DNA of 64,000 bases from Anoplopoma fimbria (GCF_027596085.1 NC_072472.1:11960219-12024218), one strand, 5' to 3'; positions 28,901 to 40,368 are shown, counted from the first letter of the stretch. The notes: generated by a model from the sequence alone, not told the origin. Numbers and translations are program-made.

Positions 28901-29608
28901 GAGAGCTTACCATTTGGCCCATAGGCGGTGCGTGTGGTCTGAGAAAGCTCCTTGCATGCTTTGATGTTGCGGAAGACTGCCTCTTCAAGCCCTGAATAGT
29001 GCTGCATCAGAGAAAAACATATTAAATCAACTGCTATGACTTTTTTTTTGTGCAGAGATGGGGAATTTACATCTCATTAGTATTCATATCAAACAAATAG
29101 TTATTGGCATAGTAAATATCAAGTTATGGAGAAGAATGTTTTAGTGAATCTATCAGCATTATCCTGGGGCAATCAGCAGATGAAAGATGAGTTCAAGCTA
29201 ACCTAAAACAGGAAGCATCAGCATCTCTGAGCAGCGAGATGCGACAATGAAAGCCTTTGGCGCTGACAGTGAAGCTAAACGCTAACAGGGTGTGACTACT
29301 GGCTGACAGGTGGTCATCATCATCATAGTAAGACAACATTATAACAATGCAGACCAACGCAGCAGTGTGTTTAAGAGGTAAAAACACTGAAATGACGCAG
29401 CCTTCTATCCATCCAAGCGGCCTTGCTTCCTTCTAGAACTCTCCCACATGACGCTGAATGAGCATGCGAACTCGCTGGCTAGCATGCTAGTTAGCATACG
29501 TTCACTAAACGCCACCAAACTACTCCCAACAGGCTGATTTGACCTCACCTTGGCGCCGTCCTTCAACATTTGGGCAAAGCCCGGAGCTTTGGGAACGTGG
29601 AGAGCCAT
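22906..29608 (-). CDS. cct8: Chaperonin TRiC/CCT subunit theta
   Basis: CCT8 is one of eight paralogous subunits of the cytosolic ATP-driven ring that folds actin, tubulin and WD-repeat proteins. Fourteen constitutive exons join in phase: 29549-29608, 28911-29001, 28723-28802, 28471-28620, 27984-28164, 27290-27351, 27066-27203, 26461-26639, 26287-26353, 26099-26186, 25879-25994, 25555-25626, 25245-25409, 24728-24847. They are followed by either of two last exons. The start MALHVPKAPGFAQMLK is almost identical to human CCT8. The ATP-site motif VGDGTN and the group motif PGAGATE are visible. With the distal last exon (22906-22977) the protein is 546 residues, against 548 in human; with the proximal one (23926-24033) it is 558. 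No frame breaks were found. Confidence 0.97.
23926..24033 (-). CDS. cct8: cct8 proximal alternative last exon
   Basis: Encodes IIMAKAAGGPRAPKQRGHWD and then fifteen more residues ending DSHH, with TAG at 23926-23928. The first ten codons parallel the distal exon 948 bp away, and both are in the phase required after exon 14. The acceptor is CAG but is preceded by a GT/AT-rich rather than a pyrimidine-rich tract. I see no AATAAA or ATTAAA on the minus strand between the two exons, so a transcript using this exon may read on to the distal poly(A) site. The exon looks like a duplicated last exon with a diverged tail. Confidence 0.8.
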   Translation of the reverse strand: MIMAKAAGGPRAPKQRGHWDKDEYDEAPDNFDSHH

Positions 29609-29865
29609 TTTCGGATGTTTAGCAGCCCCGGTGTCTTAGAGAAGGTAGCCGCGGCGTGGGTTCAGCTCTGGGTACAAAGCCGGAGAGACAGAGGAGGAGC
29701 GTTTTCAGCGAGGCGTGGGATCGGAGACGGGAGGCAGCAAGGGACAAACTGAGCGATTCTCGTTTCACCTGCTGTGACTATGACACACCACCTGGGGGAG
29801 CTGTTGTCCTTCTGGTTCATCATCATTTATGTACTTTAGAGAAAATAAAAATGCCATGTAGACTT

Positions 29866-30115
29866 AAGATAAGATAAGATAAGATAAGATAAGATAAGGT
29901 AAGATAAGGTAAGATAAGATAATCCTTTATTAGTCCCGCAGCGGGGAAATGTGCAGGATTACAGCAGCAGAGGGTAAAGTGCACACAAGATACATAGTAA
30001 AAGAAAAACAAGATAAAAATAAAAATGAAAATGAAAAAAAAAGTATTAAAAGTGCAGAAAAATGCAGATAGACAGCGACAAACTTCACGTGTCTCGCTGC
30101 CATAGTGCACTAGTG
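29866..30115 (-). mobile_element. Retroelement 3' end with GATAA-repeat tail
   Basis: Tandem GATAA units (29868-29922) are followed by the reverse complement of the repeat also found at about 307-586: CCTTTATTAGTCCCGCAGCG, a GGATTACAGCAGCAG core, then an A-rich body. The structure, a short-unit repeat tail joined to a conserved end, is typical of fish LINE or SINE 3' ends. The exact family is not certain. Confidence 0.7.
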
Positions 30116-30430
30116 TTTCAAATAATTAAATAAGTAAAAGAAAGTAACAAAAAGTAACAAAAAACACAAATTTAAAGGAAAAAAGCTCACAGGTGAGCAG
30201 GAGCTGCTGTAAAAGGCAGCCACTCGCAGGTAATACTGTAATACTGTAGTAAGTCCCGCATTTTGCAAATTTACAGAAGTCAAAGTACATGATTATTAAT
30301 TTGTACTTTTTTTATTTTTATACTTCTCACTTTTATACTTCTCACTTTTATACTTCTGTATAATCTGTAAAATCTGTCAGGCATCAATTTAAGATAAAGT
30401 GATGAAAAAAAACCATTTCAATTTTGGAGG

Positions 30431-30666
30431 TACAGTACCAGTCAAAGGTTTGGACACACCTTCTCATTCGACTACTTTGAAGAATCTAAAATCTAAAACA
30501 TATTCTGGTTTGTTGAGCATTTGTTTGTTTACCACATAATTCCATATGTGTTCCTTCATAGTTTGGATGTCTTCAATATTAATCTACAATGTAGAAAAAA
30601 TAAAAATAAAAATAAAGAAAAACCATTGAATGAGAAGGTGTGTCCAAACTTTTGACTGGTACTGTA
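30431..30666. mobile_element. Tc1/mariner-type MITE, complete copy 1
   Basis: A 232-bp element at 30433-30664 is flanked by TA dinucleotides. Its inverted ends share the sequence CAGTACCAGTCAAA, followed by the common GTTTGGACACACCTTCTCAT. It has no coding capacity. TA target duplication and this terminal sequence are typical of Tc1-like non-autonomous elements in teleosts. Confidence 0.9.
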
Positions 30667-32464
30667 GTCACTAAGAGGCTATTTCCATACACTGTTTGGT
30701 GGTTGAAGTTAAATCTAAAAAAAATCGTCATGATTTATAAACTGTTCATGTGTTGTTATTCCTTTTAAAGATTAGTTATTAAAAACAAATATTTATTTTT
30801 AATCAATATGTATACTTCTGAAATGTGGCTGTCAAGTAAATGCAGTGGAGTAAAAAGCCTAGGAAATATTCAAATAAGTACAAGTAGGCTAACTCATTAT
30901 TGTTATGCAGTGCTTGGGAAAATATATTTATTTGCTTTCCACAACTAGGTATAACATTATATTATATCATATAAAGCATTGTAATTATTTTTTTCAAAAA
31001 TATTTTTCTTTACTAGCTCACATTACATATGAACAGTTGCTGCTCGGTTAAAAATGATGTTGAGTCATATGGTGTAAACGTATCCACTAATATTCAAACA
31101 GTAAGTGACAAACATGGGAACAGTAATACCAACTTACAATAACTATAAAAAGAAAAGAGCTTCATAATGCCACCCTATCCCACTTTTTCATCATATCCTT
31201 ACTAAATAAAAGAAAATAGTCTCAAAAACGATCCAGTTCTAACAGTACAAAACAATTATCATGTAATGTAAATAATAAACTAGAATCAGAGCATCGCGGC
31301 TGTATGCCTCCATCAACCAGTCATTGCATTTTACATCCATGTCTGTCACAATGACCTCTGAAATCTAATCAGGCTATCCTTTAGTCCAAATGGACACTTG
31401 TGCCAGATTTGAAGAAGTTCCCTCTAGGTGAGAATGGACCAGATTCACTACAAAGGTACATATGGACAGACATCCCAGAAATATAACAGCTGCGACCACA
31501 GCTGTTGCCGTGTGGAGTAATAAAAATGACACAACTTTTGGGTTGTTGAAGCGTACAGGTTTTATTGAACAATTTTTTTTCTTCACATTTGGGAATCTCC
31601 CTTTCTCTCGTTATTGCAGAAAACAGGTACCAATACATAGAAATGGCAGAGAGGAAAAGTGTTTCGCTTCATTTAAGGCTGTTTGTTTGAAAGTCACAGC
31701 TCTAATAACCTGCTGGATATGGCTTTATAACATCATCATCGTTGACATAAGGTAACGAGTCATTACATCTTCCCCCATTACATTATCAAATGATTTATGT
31801 GTAAAGTATTGATGCATGAATCATCCACGGGCCATTAATAGTAAGAAGCCCGGCCTCAAGGAAAAATGAAAAAGTCTTACTACCTAAGCTATTATATATA
31901 AAAAAGTCCCCTTCTATAGAAAATAAACTTTACAGTTTGGCATAATCAATTGACATTTTAAAAAAGGACAAACAAATGTTAGGTACATTATTGCATACAT
32001 ATAAAATACAGGAATATGAATCTCCCGTTTGTCAAGAACTTTAGGGTTTGTTCTAAAATACAAAAAGTCTTTTCTTATAAAGTAAATTGTATAAACTGGA
32101 AACCATGTTTCTAAGCACAGAGTGAGAATACAAACAATAATATTAGTATCTTGAAAATGTAACAGACATTTGGTTGTAGCAGCTATAACGGGTACATAAA
32201 CAATACAGAAATCCCTTTGGCAGCTACACTGAGGATATTTTACCTACAACCAGCTAACCTGAGACATGCAAACAAACAAGAATTACTTGAATGTTTCCAA
32301 CTACACACAACATATATATAAAAAAGAGAAGACAAGCTGCCATGTAACTCCCAGTATCATACTGGCAACACTATAAGTAAAATATAACTGATACCTCAAT
32401 AAAGATAAGTGTGAAACATGGCTCCAAAAAGGATCTGTGTTTTACACACAGGCATGATTGTAGC

Positions 32465-34877
32465 TCAGTTGGGTTTGCAAATAGTGTTCACAGCTGTGTG
32501 GGCCAAACCTCCCAGAGTGTTTGAGAGGTTCGTTGCTCGACGTGTCAGGTTTGAGCGACTGAGTTTACCGCTGGGGTCCAACTTTCTCATCACTGCTCCT
32601 CCAGAACGTTCCTTTGTACTGCTCCTGCAAAAAGAGAGAAAAATAATGACTGCAGCAGGAGATGGTTATTGAAGTGTCCACATGCCTCATTGATTTACTT
32701 CTCTCCTCTTTATAAGTATATCTTTGAAAGAAAAGAAGAAAAAAAAAATCACATTTATAAGGACAAAAGTCTTTAAAAGTCGTTTGAACCTTTTTTTTTT
32801 GGGTTGTTACTATTTACTGTTTAAAGAACTTTGACTTTTTCATTTTGGTTTATGTTAAGTATATTTATGACCTTGAATTAAGATTACATAAATTCAGATT
32901 TTTTTAATTGCAGACAGCCTGGTAAGTAGGAGAAAGCATGTCAGCGGATAAGGTCACAGAACGAGTCAATAAAGCGTGCGGTTAGTGAAGGAGTAAAGAA
33001 GTTCGAGTGTGATAGAGAAGAGCATCCTTTTCTTGGACAATGCCAGTTATTCATTTGTCACAAAAGAGATACTTTCAATTTCAGACATATAGCAGCCATG
33101 CCCTTTCATTTCAACAACTCAGCTGGTTTTAGAAGCAGAATGTTTAGATATTTGAGTTTACCTTTTTCCCTACTCCACAACTAGGGAATAGTTGAACTGC
33201 CTGTTGTAGGAGGAAAACAAACTTGTGTTTAAACTTCCCAAGGACGAGCCTTTCATTCAGATAGGAAAGCCGTTGGCTACATGTACTGCAAACTGATAAC
33301 GGACGACGGTCCATGTGCTCCTATTGTTTTCGTTCTTTTTGGATTGGTCCAGACCACGATTCAACATTTTGAACGTCAACACAGGAAGTGATGTAGATAT
33401 ATACTCCAACCTCTCTCTGGAGCACATTTCTGTCATTTTATCTGGCTCCAATTCCCACACCCATACTCTCCCCCTGCTGTCGCCCCCTTACTCCCTCCTC
33501 ATCCGCATACCAGAAACACAGTTGCAGTTTCAAATCTAGCCGGGAAGAATGTGTGTGGGGGGAGGGGAAGGACATCTGTGAGGGGTTCTTTGGGTGGAAG
33601 GGTGATCATGAGTTTCTGTGGTCTCCTTCATGCAGAATATGTATGCATAACGGAAAATGGACCGATGGCTTCCTTCGAATACACACAACCCTCTCATTCA
33701 CCTACAACACACACACGCTTTCATTCACACATACAGAAATTGTATTTCACCCACCGTCAACCCACTATTCATCATTACTCGCAAGAAAAAAACACTCAAA
33801 CACTCAAAATGCAAACAACACTAATGACTAATAATAAAATGAAAGGACAGAGATATTAATATTCACAACACGCTCAGTGGTCTGTATGTTAAATACTCAA
33901 AATGAAGATGCTTTACCCGTTGTCTCTGCCAATTATGTTGTCGAAGGCCCTGGACAGATGTTTGAGCCTCCTGATCCCACTGGACACTGTCTCCAACTCG
34001 CTGTCAAACTTTCTGTTACAGCAGAAAAACAAACATGTATCACATCAATGAAAAGTAGCAGGGCAAAACTGAAAAACATGGCCTGAATGAATATATCAGA
34101 AGACTTACTTCCTCTGGTTCTGTGTGTTTGGGGAGGCAAAGGGACTTTGTAATGCAGCCATGCGGACCAGCTGCCTCCGGCCTCCTCCTGTCTTCACCCC
34201 TCGTACGCCAGCCTCAGGAGTCCTTCTTCCTCTAGAGCCAGGGGTACGTCCAGGTGTGACAGCTGATCTGGGGGTGCGCCTGGGTGTTGCAGCTCGGCCG
34301 GGCGTGCGTCTGGGTGTTCGTCTTGGGGTATGAGAAGTTGATGCACCAGGTTCTTCCCCTTCACATGTCTGACCTGGGGTCGCTACCAAACACTCCTCAC
34401 GTGAAAACTCTCTTGTCCTCTGCATCCTCTGATTAAGGGAGAAAAGGGACAGAGGTGATGAGGAGGGATTTGGTTGATTAGCATACATTTATATCATAAC
34501 CTGAATAGGTTTTGGACTGAAAACCATACCAGTCTATCTACCTGATATACGTCGGTGATGGAGTTCCGAGCACTGCGTGTGAGTTTGTGGACGGCGTTGG
34601 GCTTCGGCTGCTCCTTCTTGGTTTCCTTCTTGGACCAATCCTTCTTGGTTTCCCAAGTTGGATTTTCTGGGAGGGAGTTGGTCTGGACGGAACGTAGTGG
34701 GAGCCTCTTTCGCAAAGTCATTCGGAGAGAATTGAGTGAAGATGAAGAGCGAAGCTTGCGGAAACGGTCGGGAGCTTCCGGGGAGCTCTCTGCACCGTCA
34801 GACTCATCCAGGACCGTATGCGCACGCCACACTCCCACTACTGCTTTACCTACTCCATCCATCATTGAAGATGCCAT
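32465..34877 (-). CDS. pimreg: PICALM-interacting mitotic regulator (FAM64A/CATS)
   Basis: PIMREG is a nuclear, proliferation-linked protein that binds PICALM and peaks in mitosis. Four coding exons (34542-34877, 34109-34428, 33917-34012, 32465-32624) join in phase to 303 residues. Human-like blocks are KRLPLRSV, then SARNSITDVYQRMQ, and SELETVSSGIRRLKHLS, which parallels human DLEPVGAGIQHLQKLS. The middle exon carries a run of TPRRTP/TPGRTP repeats, basic and rich in proline-directed phosphorylation sites. The ATG at 34875-34877 is 15 bases inside its exon (acceptor after 34892); a non-coding exon starts at 35781. If the intron after 33917 is kept, translation stops at 33913-33915 and gives 251 residues, close to human at 248. 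I prefer the longer form because exon 5 has good splice sites, correct phase and a 52-codon open frame. Confidence 0.8.
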
Positions 34878-34892
34878 GTTCACTCAGCTTAC

Positions 34893-35780
34893 CTGCAGGA
34901 GGAGAGTGGAGGTTAAAAAGAACAGCAGTGTGTGTTTTATAACATAATAATAGTAGCAGATTTATTAACAACTGTTTCAGGCGCTTTACACAAGTATGAG
35001 GATTATTGACAATGACTACAGATCTCGGGCAAACCTTCTGTTACAGCAGATTAGCATTTTGCAACATCTTTGATTATCAATTAATAATTTATCTGGAAAA
35101 ATGCTTCAGTTGTTTTCAGCTTCTCAAACGTCAGGACTTTTATTCTTTTTCTACATTTAGATGTGATCATATGTTATTTATTGAATGCACATTGAATGAA
35201 CGAGTTAAAGACTATTGGTTAGACGTAACAATTACTATTTAGATACACCACACAAAGAGAATATAATGGGTCATTTTATGAATGAATAGATTAGTCCAGG
35301 ATGACAATGATTGTTAGTTGTAGCCATAAATAAGACCATAACTACAATACAGAACATCATTCTAATAAAATTTAAATAAACGAAGCAATAAGTCACATAA
35401 GGTATCATATAAGTACAATTAGAGAATTTACAAGATACTAAGGCAGAGATAAACAAGTTTAACTCATAATCCTGAACTAATAAAGAAAGTTTAAAGAAAG
35501 TACTGCACAGTTATCACTGAGTGTGTGAAAAATGTGGACAATGAAGAAAGGAAGGGAAGTGAGTTTTGTGGGTATTGTTTGATGAGGATTTGTAGTTTTG
35601 CAGACTGCCATGCCTCTGTTTTATTCTCTAACCAAGTAGCGTCACATATTTAGTTTATTCCAAAAACACAGCCCGATCAGCAAATAACAGCGATCTAGCA
35701 CTTCTGCTTTAAATGAACAATAAAGTTAGAAAAATGCACACTCTTAACAAGTATTACCAACTATCTAACCGCAATCTTAC
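34893..35780 (-). other. pimreg intron 1
   Basis: AT-rich intron between the non-coding first exon and the ATG exon. No repeat, RNA gene or additional exon was recognised. Confidence 0.6.
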
Positions 35781-35870
35781 CTCAGTAGTTGTGAGAATCG
35801 TCTGCTCCAGCTGCCTGTTGCTGTTGTTTCTTTCTTCCGCTGTTTGAATTTGGCGGTGGACCGCAGACCG
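35781..35870 (-). promoter_or_regulatory. pimreg: pimreg non-coding exon 1 and cell-cycle promoter elements
   Basis: A 5' UTR exon ends at 35781 with donor GTAAGA. At its 5' side are TTTGAA (35843-35848; a CHR-type element, TTCAAA on the gene strand) and TTTGGCGG (35849-35856; an E2F/CDE-type site) directly adjoining. This pairing is the hallmark of G2/M genes controlled by DREAM/MuvB complexes, which fits a mitotic regulator. The transcription start is not resolved, so the elements could lie just inside or just upstream of the exon. Confidence 0.55.
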
Positions 35871-36128
35871 CACGCAGCCACAGCGTCACCACGCCCTTGA
35901 CGCAACGTGTGACGTAACACGTTATACGGAGGCGGGTTACGTCTCGGCGTGGGGAGTCTGTATGGTTATCATCAGTCACGGCTCTGGTTATCAAAAGACA
36001 ACGTGCTTGAAAGATTAAAAAATTGACGGAAATAAAGATGACAGCAGTTTTTTTTTTTTTTGTCTTATATTTTCTTTCTTTGACGAGACTCTTTTAATAT
36101 CGATAAATAGCCACAAAGAAAAACAGCA

Positions 36129-36365
36129 TACAGTACCAGTCAAAAGTTTGCACACACCTTCTCATTCAACTACTTTGAAGAATCTAAAATATAAAACATA
36201 TTCTGCTTTGTTGAGCATTTGTTTGTTTACCACATAATTCCATATGTGTTCCTTCATAGTTTGGATGTCTTCAATATTAATCTACAATGTAGAATTTTTT
36301 TTTTAAATAAATAAATAAAAACCATTGAATGAGAAGGTGTGTCCAAACTGTTGACTGGTACTGTA
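36129..36365. mobile_element. Tc1/mariner-type MITE, complete copy 2
   Basis: A 233-bp element at 36131-36363 with TA on both sides. It is colinear with the copy at 30433-30664 apart from a few substitutions and small differences in a T-rich or A-rich stretch near 36295-36320. The inverted ends read CAGTACCAGTCAAAAGTTTG on the left and its near-perfect complement on the right. Confidence 0.9.
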
Positions 36366-37929
36366 TATCAGTTGAAGACTGCAGATGATGGGAGATTTAA
36401 ATCACCATAAGGACCAAAACAATCTGAAAAACATTAATACTATGATCATCTACAATGTCAAGACCTATTATAGTTTCTATAGATACTTGTAAAATTGTGA
36501 CTCTCTTTTATCCCTGCAATAAAACTGATAAATCGCAGCAGATTATCATCACTAATAACATCATCACCATGTCCCAACTTTTCAGAAATATCTCTCCAAT
36601 GTACATTGCCATTTTTTGGAGTTAGGCCTACAGTTCTTTCAACTACAATCTCATATAATCCAGTCTAGCAATAAAGCTTATATTTATGAAGTTTATAATG
36701 TTCAGGTTTTGTTACCAAAACATACAGGTTGATTCAATTTAGCAAGTTTTTATCCAGTTGGTGTTGTTGTTGGAGGCTTTTGCATTATTCTACATCGAAA
36801 AGTGTTTCTAATATGTTGGCCACTTCATTGACAAACATAAGGAAGACATCTCAATGTAATAAATCAAATTCATGTAAATTGACATCAATACAACAAGGAC
36901 ATCAAGTCTCTAAGTTATGCTTGTCTTTTTCTCACTTAAATATTTCATTCTGTGTCTTAATTTGCACATTTATACAAACATGTCTTAATCAGGGATAGGA
37001 TGGGTTTAAACTGAAGAGACCAGCAGATGTCACTACAGACTCGCATGTGAAAAACACTTACAAGCACCAATGCTTAGAGGTCTTTGTCATATGTTTTTGT
37101 TTTAGTCAGTGGGGATTTAACAAAGACAACATCCAACCTTTATACTTTTCTTTTACTTTTATATTTTTATTGTAAAACAAATGTATATACATCAATAAAT
37201 AAGAAAATATAACCAAAGCTTTATGCAAGATTAACGTTCTCATTTTTGCACACAAGAGCTCTGAGAATTTCCCAGAAGTAATCAGTTAGACCTTACAGTA
37301 TTAATAATTACTGATTTTTGGACACAGCTAGCTGTAGAGCCTGTCAGAGGAAATTACCACATAAGTAAATTCTCAAAGCTGCAAGCAGAACAAGCAGCTT
37401 CTCTCACAAGAAACACCTTCAGTCAAGCTTGTGTTCATAATGTACTTCTGATAATTTAGCACACGTGTGCAATCTTGTCTAACGTGTTACAATCCATGCT
37501 TGGTATTGCAATGTTTTATGTGAACTTGTAAAATGTTATTTTTTATTGGTAGAACACAACTATCTAGACCTTGACCCTCATGCCATGGTAGTCCCTGTCC
37601 TATTGTTTCGAGTAAATGTATAACATGATTTTAACAAGCCGTGATTGCATTGTCGAGTCAGAAGTTAAAGTTCAGTGCTAATGTGGAAACTAGAGAACAG
37701 GGTGGTGAGGAAACAAAAGCACTTTTATTGCAAAGATATGAACAAGAATCAGGCAGAAGTGCATCACACTATGAAAAGTGACACATTCAAGGATGATCTC
37801 AAGGTCATATTGAAAACTTCACAGATCGCCCTGCTACAAACTAAAGATGATACAATGGATAGCATGCTACATTTCTGAAAGATTTTTAAATACAATTTTG
37901 GGGAAAATATCTGGTTAATTGCAAATATT

Positions 37930-38170
37930 TAGATGAGAAGAATCCCATGTCTGTACAGTACAAAGCTACTTTCAGCAGCTGGTTAGCTCAGTTTAGCACA
38001 AAAACATGTAGTGGATGTAACTACCTGGCTTCGTCCAAAGGTAACAAAATCCAGTTAGTTTCCCTTTGAGTCAAGTCTTTGTGTTAACATGCTGGCTGTA
38101 CTGTATAGCTTCATATTTATCAGACAAATACTGTAAGAGAGTGCAATTGGTCTTCAAACACTCAGCATGG
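37930..38170. repeat. Decayed teleost interspersed repeat (family with TTAGCTTAGCATAAAG-like core)
   Basis: The stretch contains GTCTGTACAGTACAAAGCTA, a CAGCAGCTGGTTAGCTCAGTTTAGCA-like core (only partly conserved) and a second, inverted part near 38090-38150. The same family is visible at 52295-52440, 52965-53115 and 62130-62400. I recognise the pattern from teleost genomes but cannot name the family. Confidence 0.55.
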
Positions 38171-38450
38171 AAGCAAATAAGTCAAAAAATGTCTGAAAAT
38201 GTCAAAACATTCCTTAAAAAAAAAATGTAATATATGATAAAATTGTTTCATGGGAAATCACAATCTCCTTCACGCAAATTGGTTAAGTAGAGAAGACGAG
38301 AGCCAACTCTTTATTTGAAAGCAGTCAACGCTAGATCCAAAAGGTGCTTTAAAGTTGCCAGACGACGCCATACGCTAATTTGCTTTGTTGACACCGTCAT
38401 CATCATCGTCATTTGCATCAAGCTTACTGGTAATGTCAGCTGGGCACAGC

Positions 38451-40368
38451 CTACTTGCAGCACTGTCAAAAGAGAAATAAAGCATTGGGAGGGTCAGTTT
38501 GCAGTCACTCAGGGTAATTTCTTTGTGCTGTATGGTAGAGTATGTGTGTGTGTTTTGTGTGTTACCTTTCTAATTTTGTGCCACCGTGAAATGACAGCAA
38601 GAAGCGCAGTGAGGCACACCACCACTATCCCTGCTATAATGGGCCACAATGGGACCTTCATTGTCATGTCTACAGAGAGGAGGAGGAAGACGATGATCAA
38701 CCCACTTTGTCATCACTCTCTGATTCATCAGTTGATGTGCTGATTACACTGATTGTGTGAACTGACCTTTTACTGTGACACTGAATTGCTTTGTGGTTTC
38801 GCCATAACCAAATATGGGAGACTTTGCTATGCACTGATATGTGCCCTCATGCAAGCTTCTCTCCACTCTGTGGGCGGTGAGCTGGCTTGTAAAGCCATCG
38901 TTGGTCAACAAGAAGCCATCTGTGAATAGATCCACCACGCTTCCATTGAGTGTCCAAGACACAGATGAGACAGGTGGATTGGCCCAGATATTACACCGCA
39001 GGATGAGCTCTGCCTCTTCTTCTACTACAACTTCCTCTGACCCAGAGAGCTCTGGGTGATCTGAAATGCAACGCCACCTCATTTTTAATCTTCTAGCTAG
39101 CAGTTTTAGCAGTTCTACCAGCATGCTTCTTAGGATGGCAATGCCAATATGTTGGTGGGACACTACTTTGGAGCAGGAAGAAACATCTCAACAACTAGTC
39201 TTTCATGATTTTTTAGTGTATAAATCAACGGGAAGAAGATGTATTCAAGAAAAGGGCTTTTGTAAAGACATGGTAAACATTATATCTTCTAAACATCAGC
39301 TGATGTTAGCACTAACCTCAAAGCATCATTGTGCCTATAGACAGCCACACTGGAGGCGCTATGAGGCCATACTTAGGCTGTGCTAACATCAGCATGCTAC
39401 CATGCTCACATGACAATGCTAACATGCTGATCTTTAGTGGGTAACATGATCACCATTTTAGTCAAGCATGTTAGTATGCGTGCCAAAACAAAACACAATG
39501 TAGAGTTGAGGTGGATGAGAATGTCATTAGGTTTGCAGAGATTTTGTCTTTAACCCAAATATTGGACAAAGTGGATTCTTGACTGGATGGTGGCATTAGA
39601 GGAAAAGTCAGGGGATCACTAAAGTCAGTGGGATTCATCCTCTGGAGACCATATATATCTGTCCAAAATTTCACTTCAGTTCAATCAGTAGTTGTTGAGA
39701 TATTTCAATGTGTGCCAAAGTGGTGGACCAACATGTCCATATGGCCATAGTGTGGCTAAAAATAACCTTAAAGCTTTAAATTAGTTATAGTTACTATAAT
39801 TAATATTATTCCAACATTTATTTAAAGGGACTCACATGTGACATTCAGTGTGACCGAGGCCATAACTGTGGCATTTTTGCTCAGGCGGCAGGTGAAAGTG
39901 GCACCGTTGTCTTCATGGATGACGGGTGAAACACACACGCTGCTGTTACCCTTCTTATTTCCTTCTGTCAGAATTACGACAGCGTCATTCCTCAGCCAGA
40001 CCAACTCTTCATCATCCTGAGTTTCAATGCCGCCTTTAGACTGACAAACCAGAGACACAGTCTTCTGCAGCTCTGTCTGTATGACACCATCACTGTTGAC
40101 TTCTGGGATAGACTGGATCCTGACACCTTAGGAAAGTAAAGAAGGGAGAAAGTTGAAAGTGTAATGGGTGGCTGAGTGAAGCAGTGAAAGCTTAGATTGC
40201 ACAAAAGTGGAGAGAAAAAAAAACATTTTACTGGAATAATTTTAGTGAAAGAGGCAAGACAGTTCAATTCTTATTGACCAGACTTTCAAACCAGATAGAC
40301 TTACCGAATGTCTGGGTTGCACAGAAGAGGAGCGAAAGGAAAAAAAGTGGTCTGAACATCAACTTCAT
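38451..40368 (-). CDS. tmigd1: Transmembrane and immunoglobulin domain-containing protein 1
   Basis: TMIGD1 is a two-Ig adhesion protein of kidney and gut epithelia. Coding exons 40305-40368, 39836-40126, 38767-39060, 38566-38669 and 38451-38462 join in phase to 254 residues (human 262). A signal peptide (MKLMFRPLFFLSLLFC) leads to Ig domain 1, with cysteines in SLVC and FTC. Ig domain 2 has cysteines in LILRC and YQC. A transmembrane helix follows (IIAGIVVVCLTALLAVI), then a very short basic tail. The block GNKKGNSSVCVSP...NDG-type...FTCRLS...VTLNVT is nearly colinear with human TMIGD1. N-glycosylation sites include NSS, NAT and NVT. A 5' non-coding exon starts at 41422, and a TATA box lies at 41522-41529. 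The last coding exon is only four codons (CCK and stop), the least certain part of the model. Confidence 0.87.
39265..39745. repeat. Teleost interspersed repeat in tmigd1 intron
   Basis: The sequence is rich in alternating GCTAACATGCTGA and CATGTTAGTATGC motifs. It is followed by a stretch containing GTTGTTGAGATATTTCAATG and AAAGTGGTGGACCAAC. Diverged copies in the opposite orientation lie at about 49735-50050 and 55335-55545 in slc47a introns. The pattern is one I know as abundant in percomorph fish; I do not name a family. Confidence 0.6.

Larger units (their letters stand above)
29609..32464. other. cct8 promoter side, repeats and pimreg 3' region
   Basis: The first 200 bp upstream of the cct8 ATG are GC-rich and should contain its promoter and 5' UTR. 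Then come an inverted retroelement 3' end (29866-30115) and a complete MITE (30431-30666). The rest is AT-rich. A possible pimreg poly(A) signal on the minus strand is at 31561-31566. No coding exon was recognised between 30700 and 32460. Confidence 0.6.
35871..38450. other. Spacer between pimreg and tmigd1
   Basis: Contains the pimreg upstream region, a complete MITE (36129-36365) and a decayed repeat at about 37930-38170. The remainder is AT-rich with only random short frames, including 36729-36998 and 37675-37878. The tmigd1 3' UTR occupies the right-hand end on the minus strand. Confidence 0.6.

Noticed and set aside
28911..29001. Possible snoRNA in cct8 introns, because other CCT genes host them
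   Set aside because: I looked for paired C/D or H/ACA boxes with supporting stems around the short cct8 introns and saw none that I could defend.
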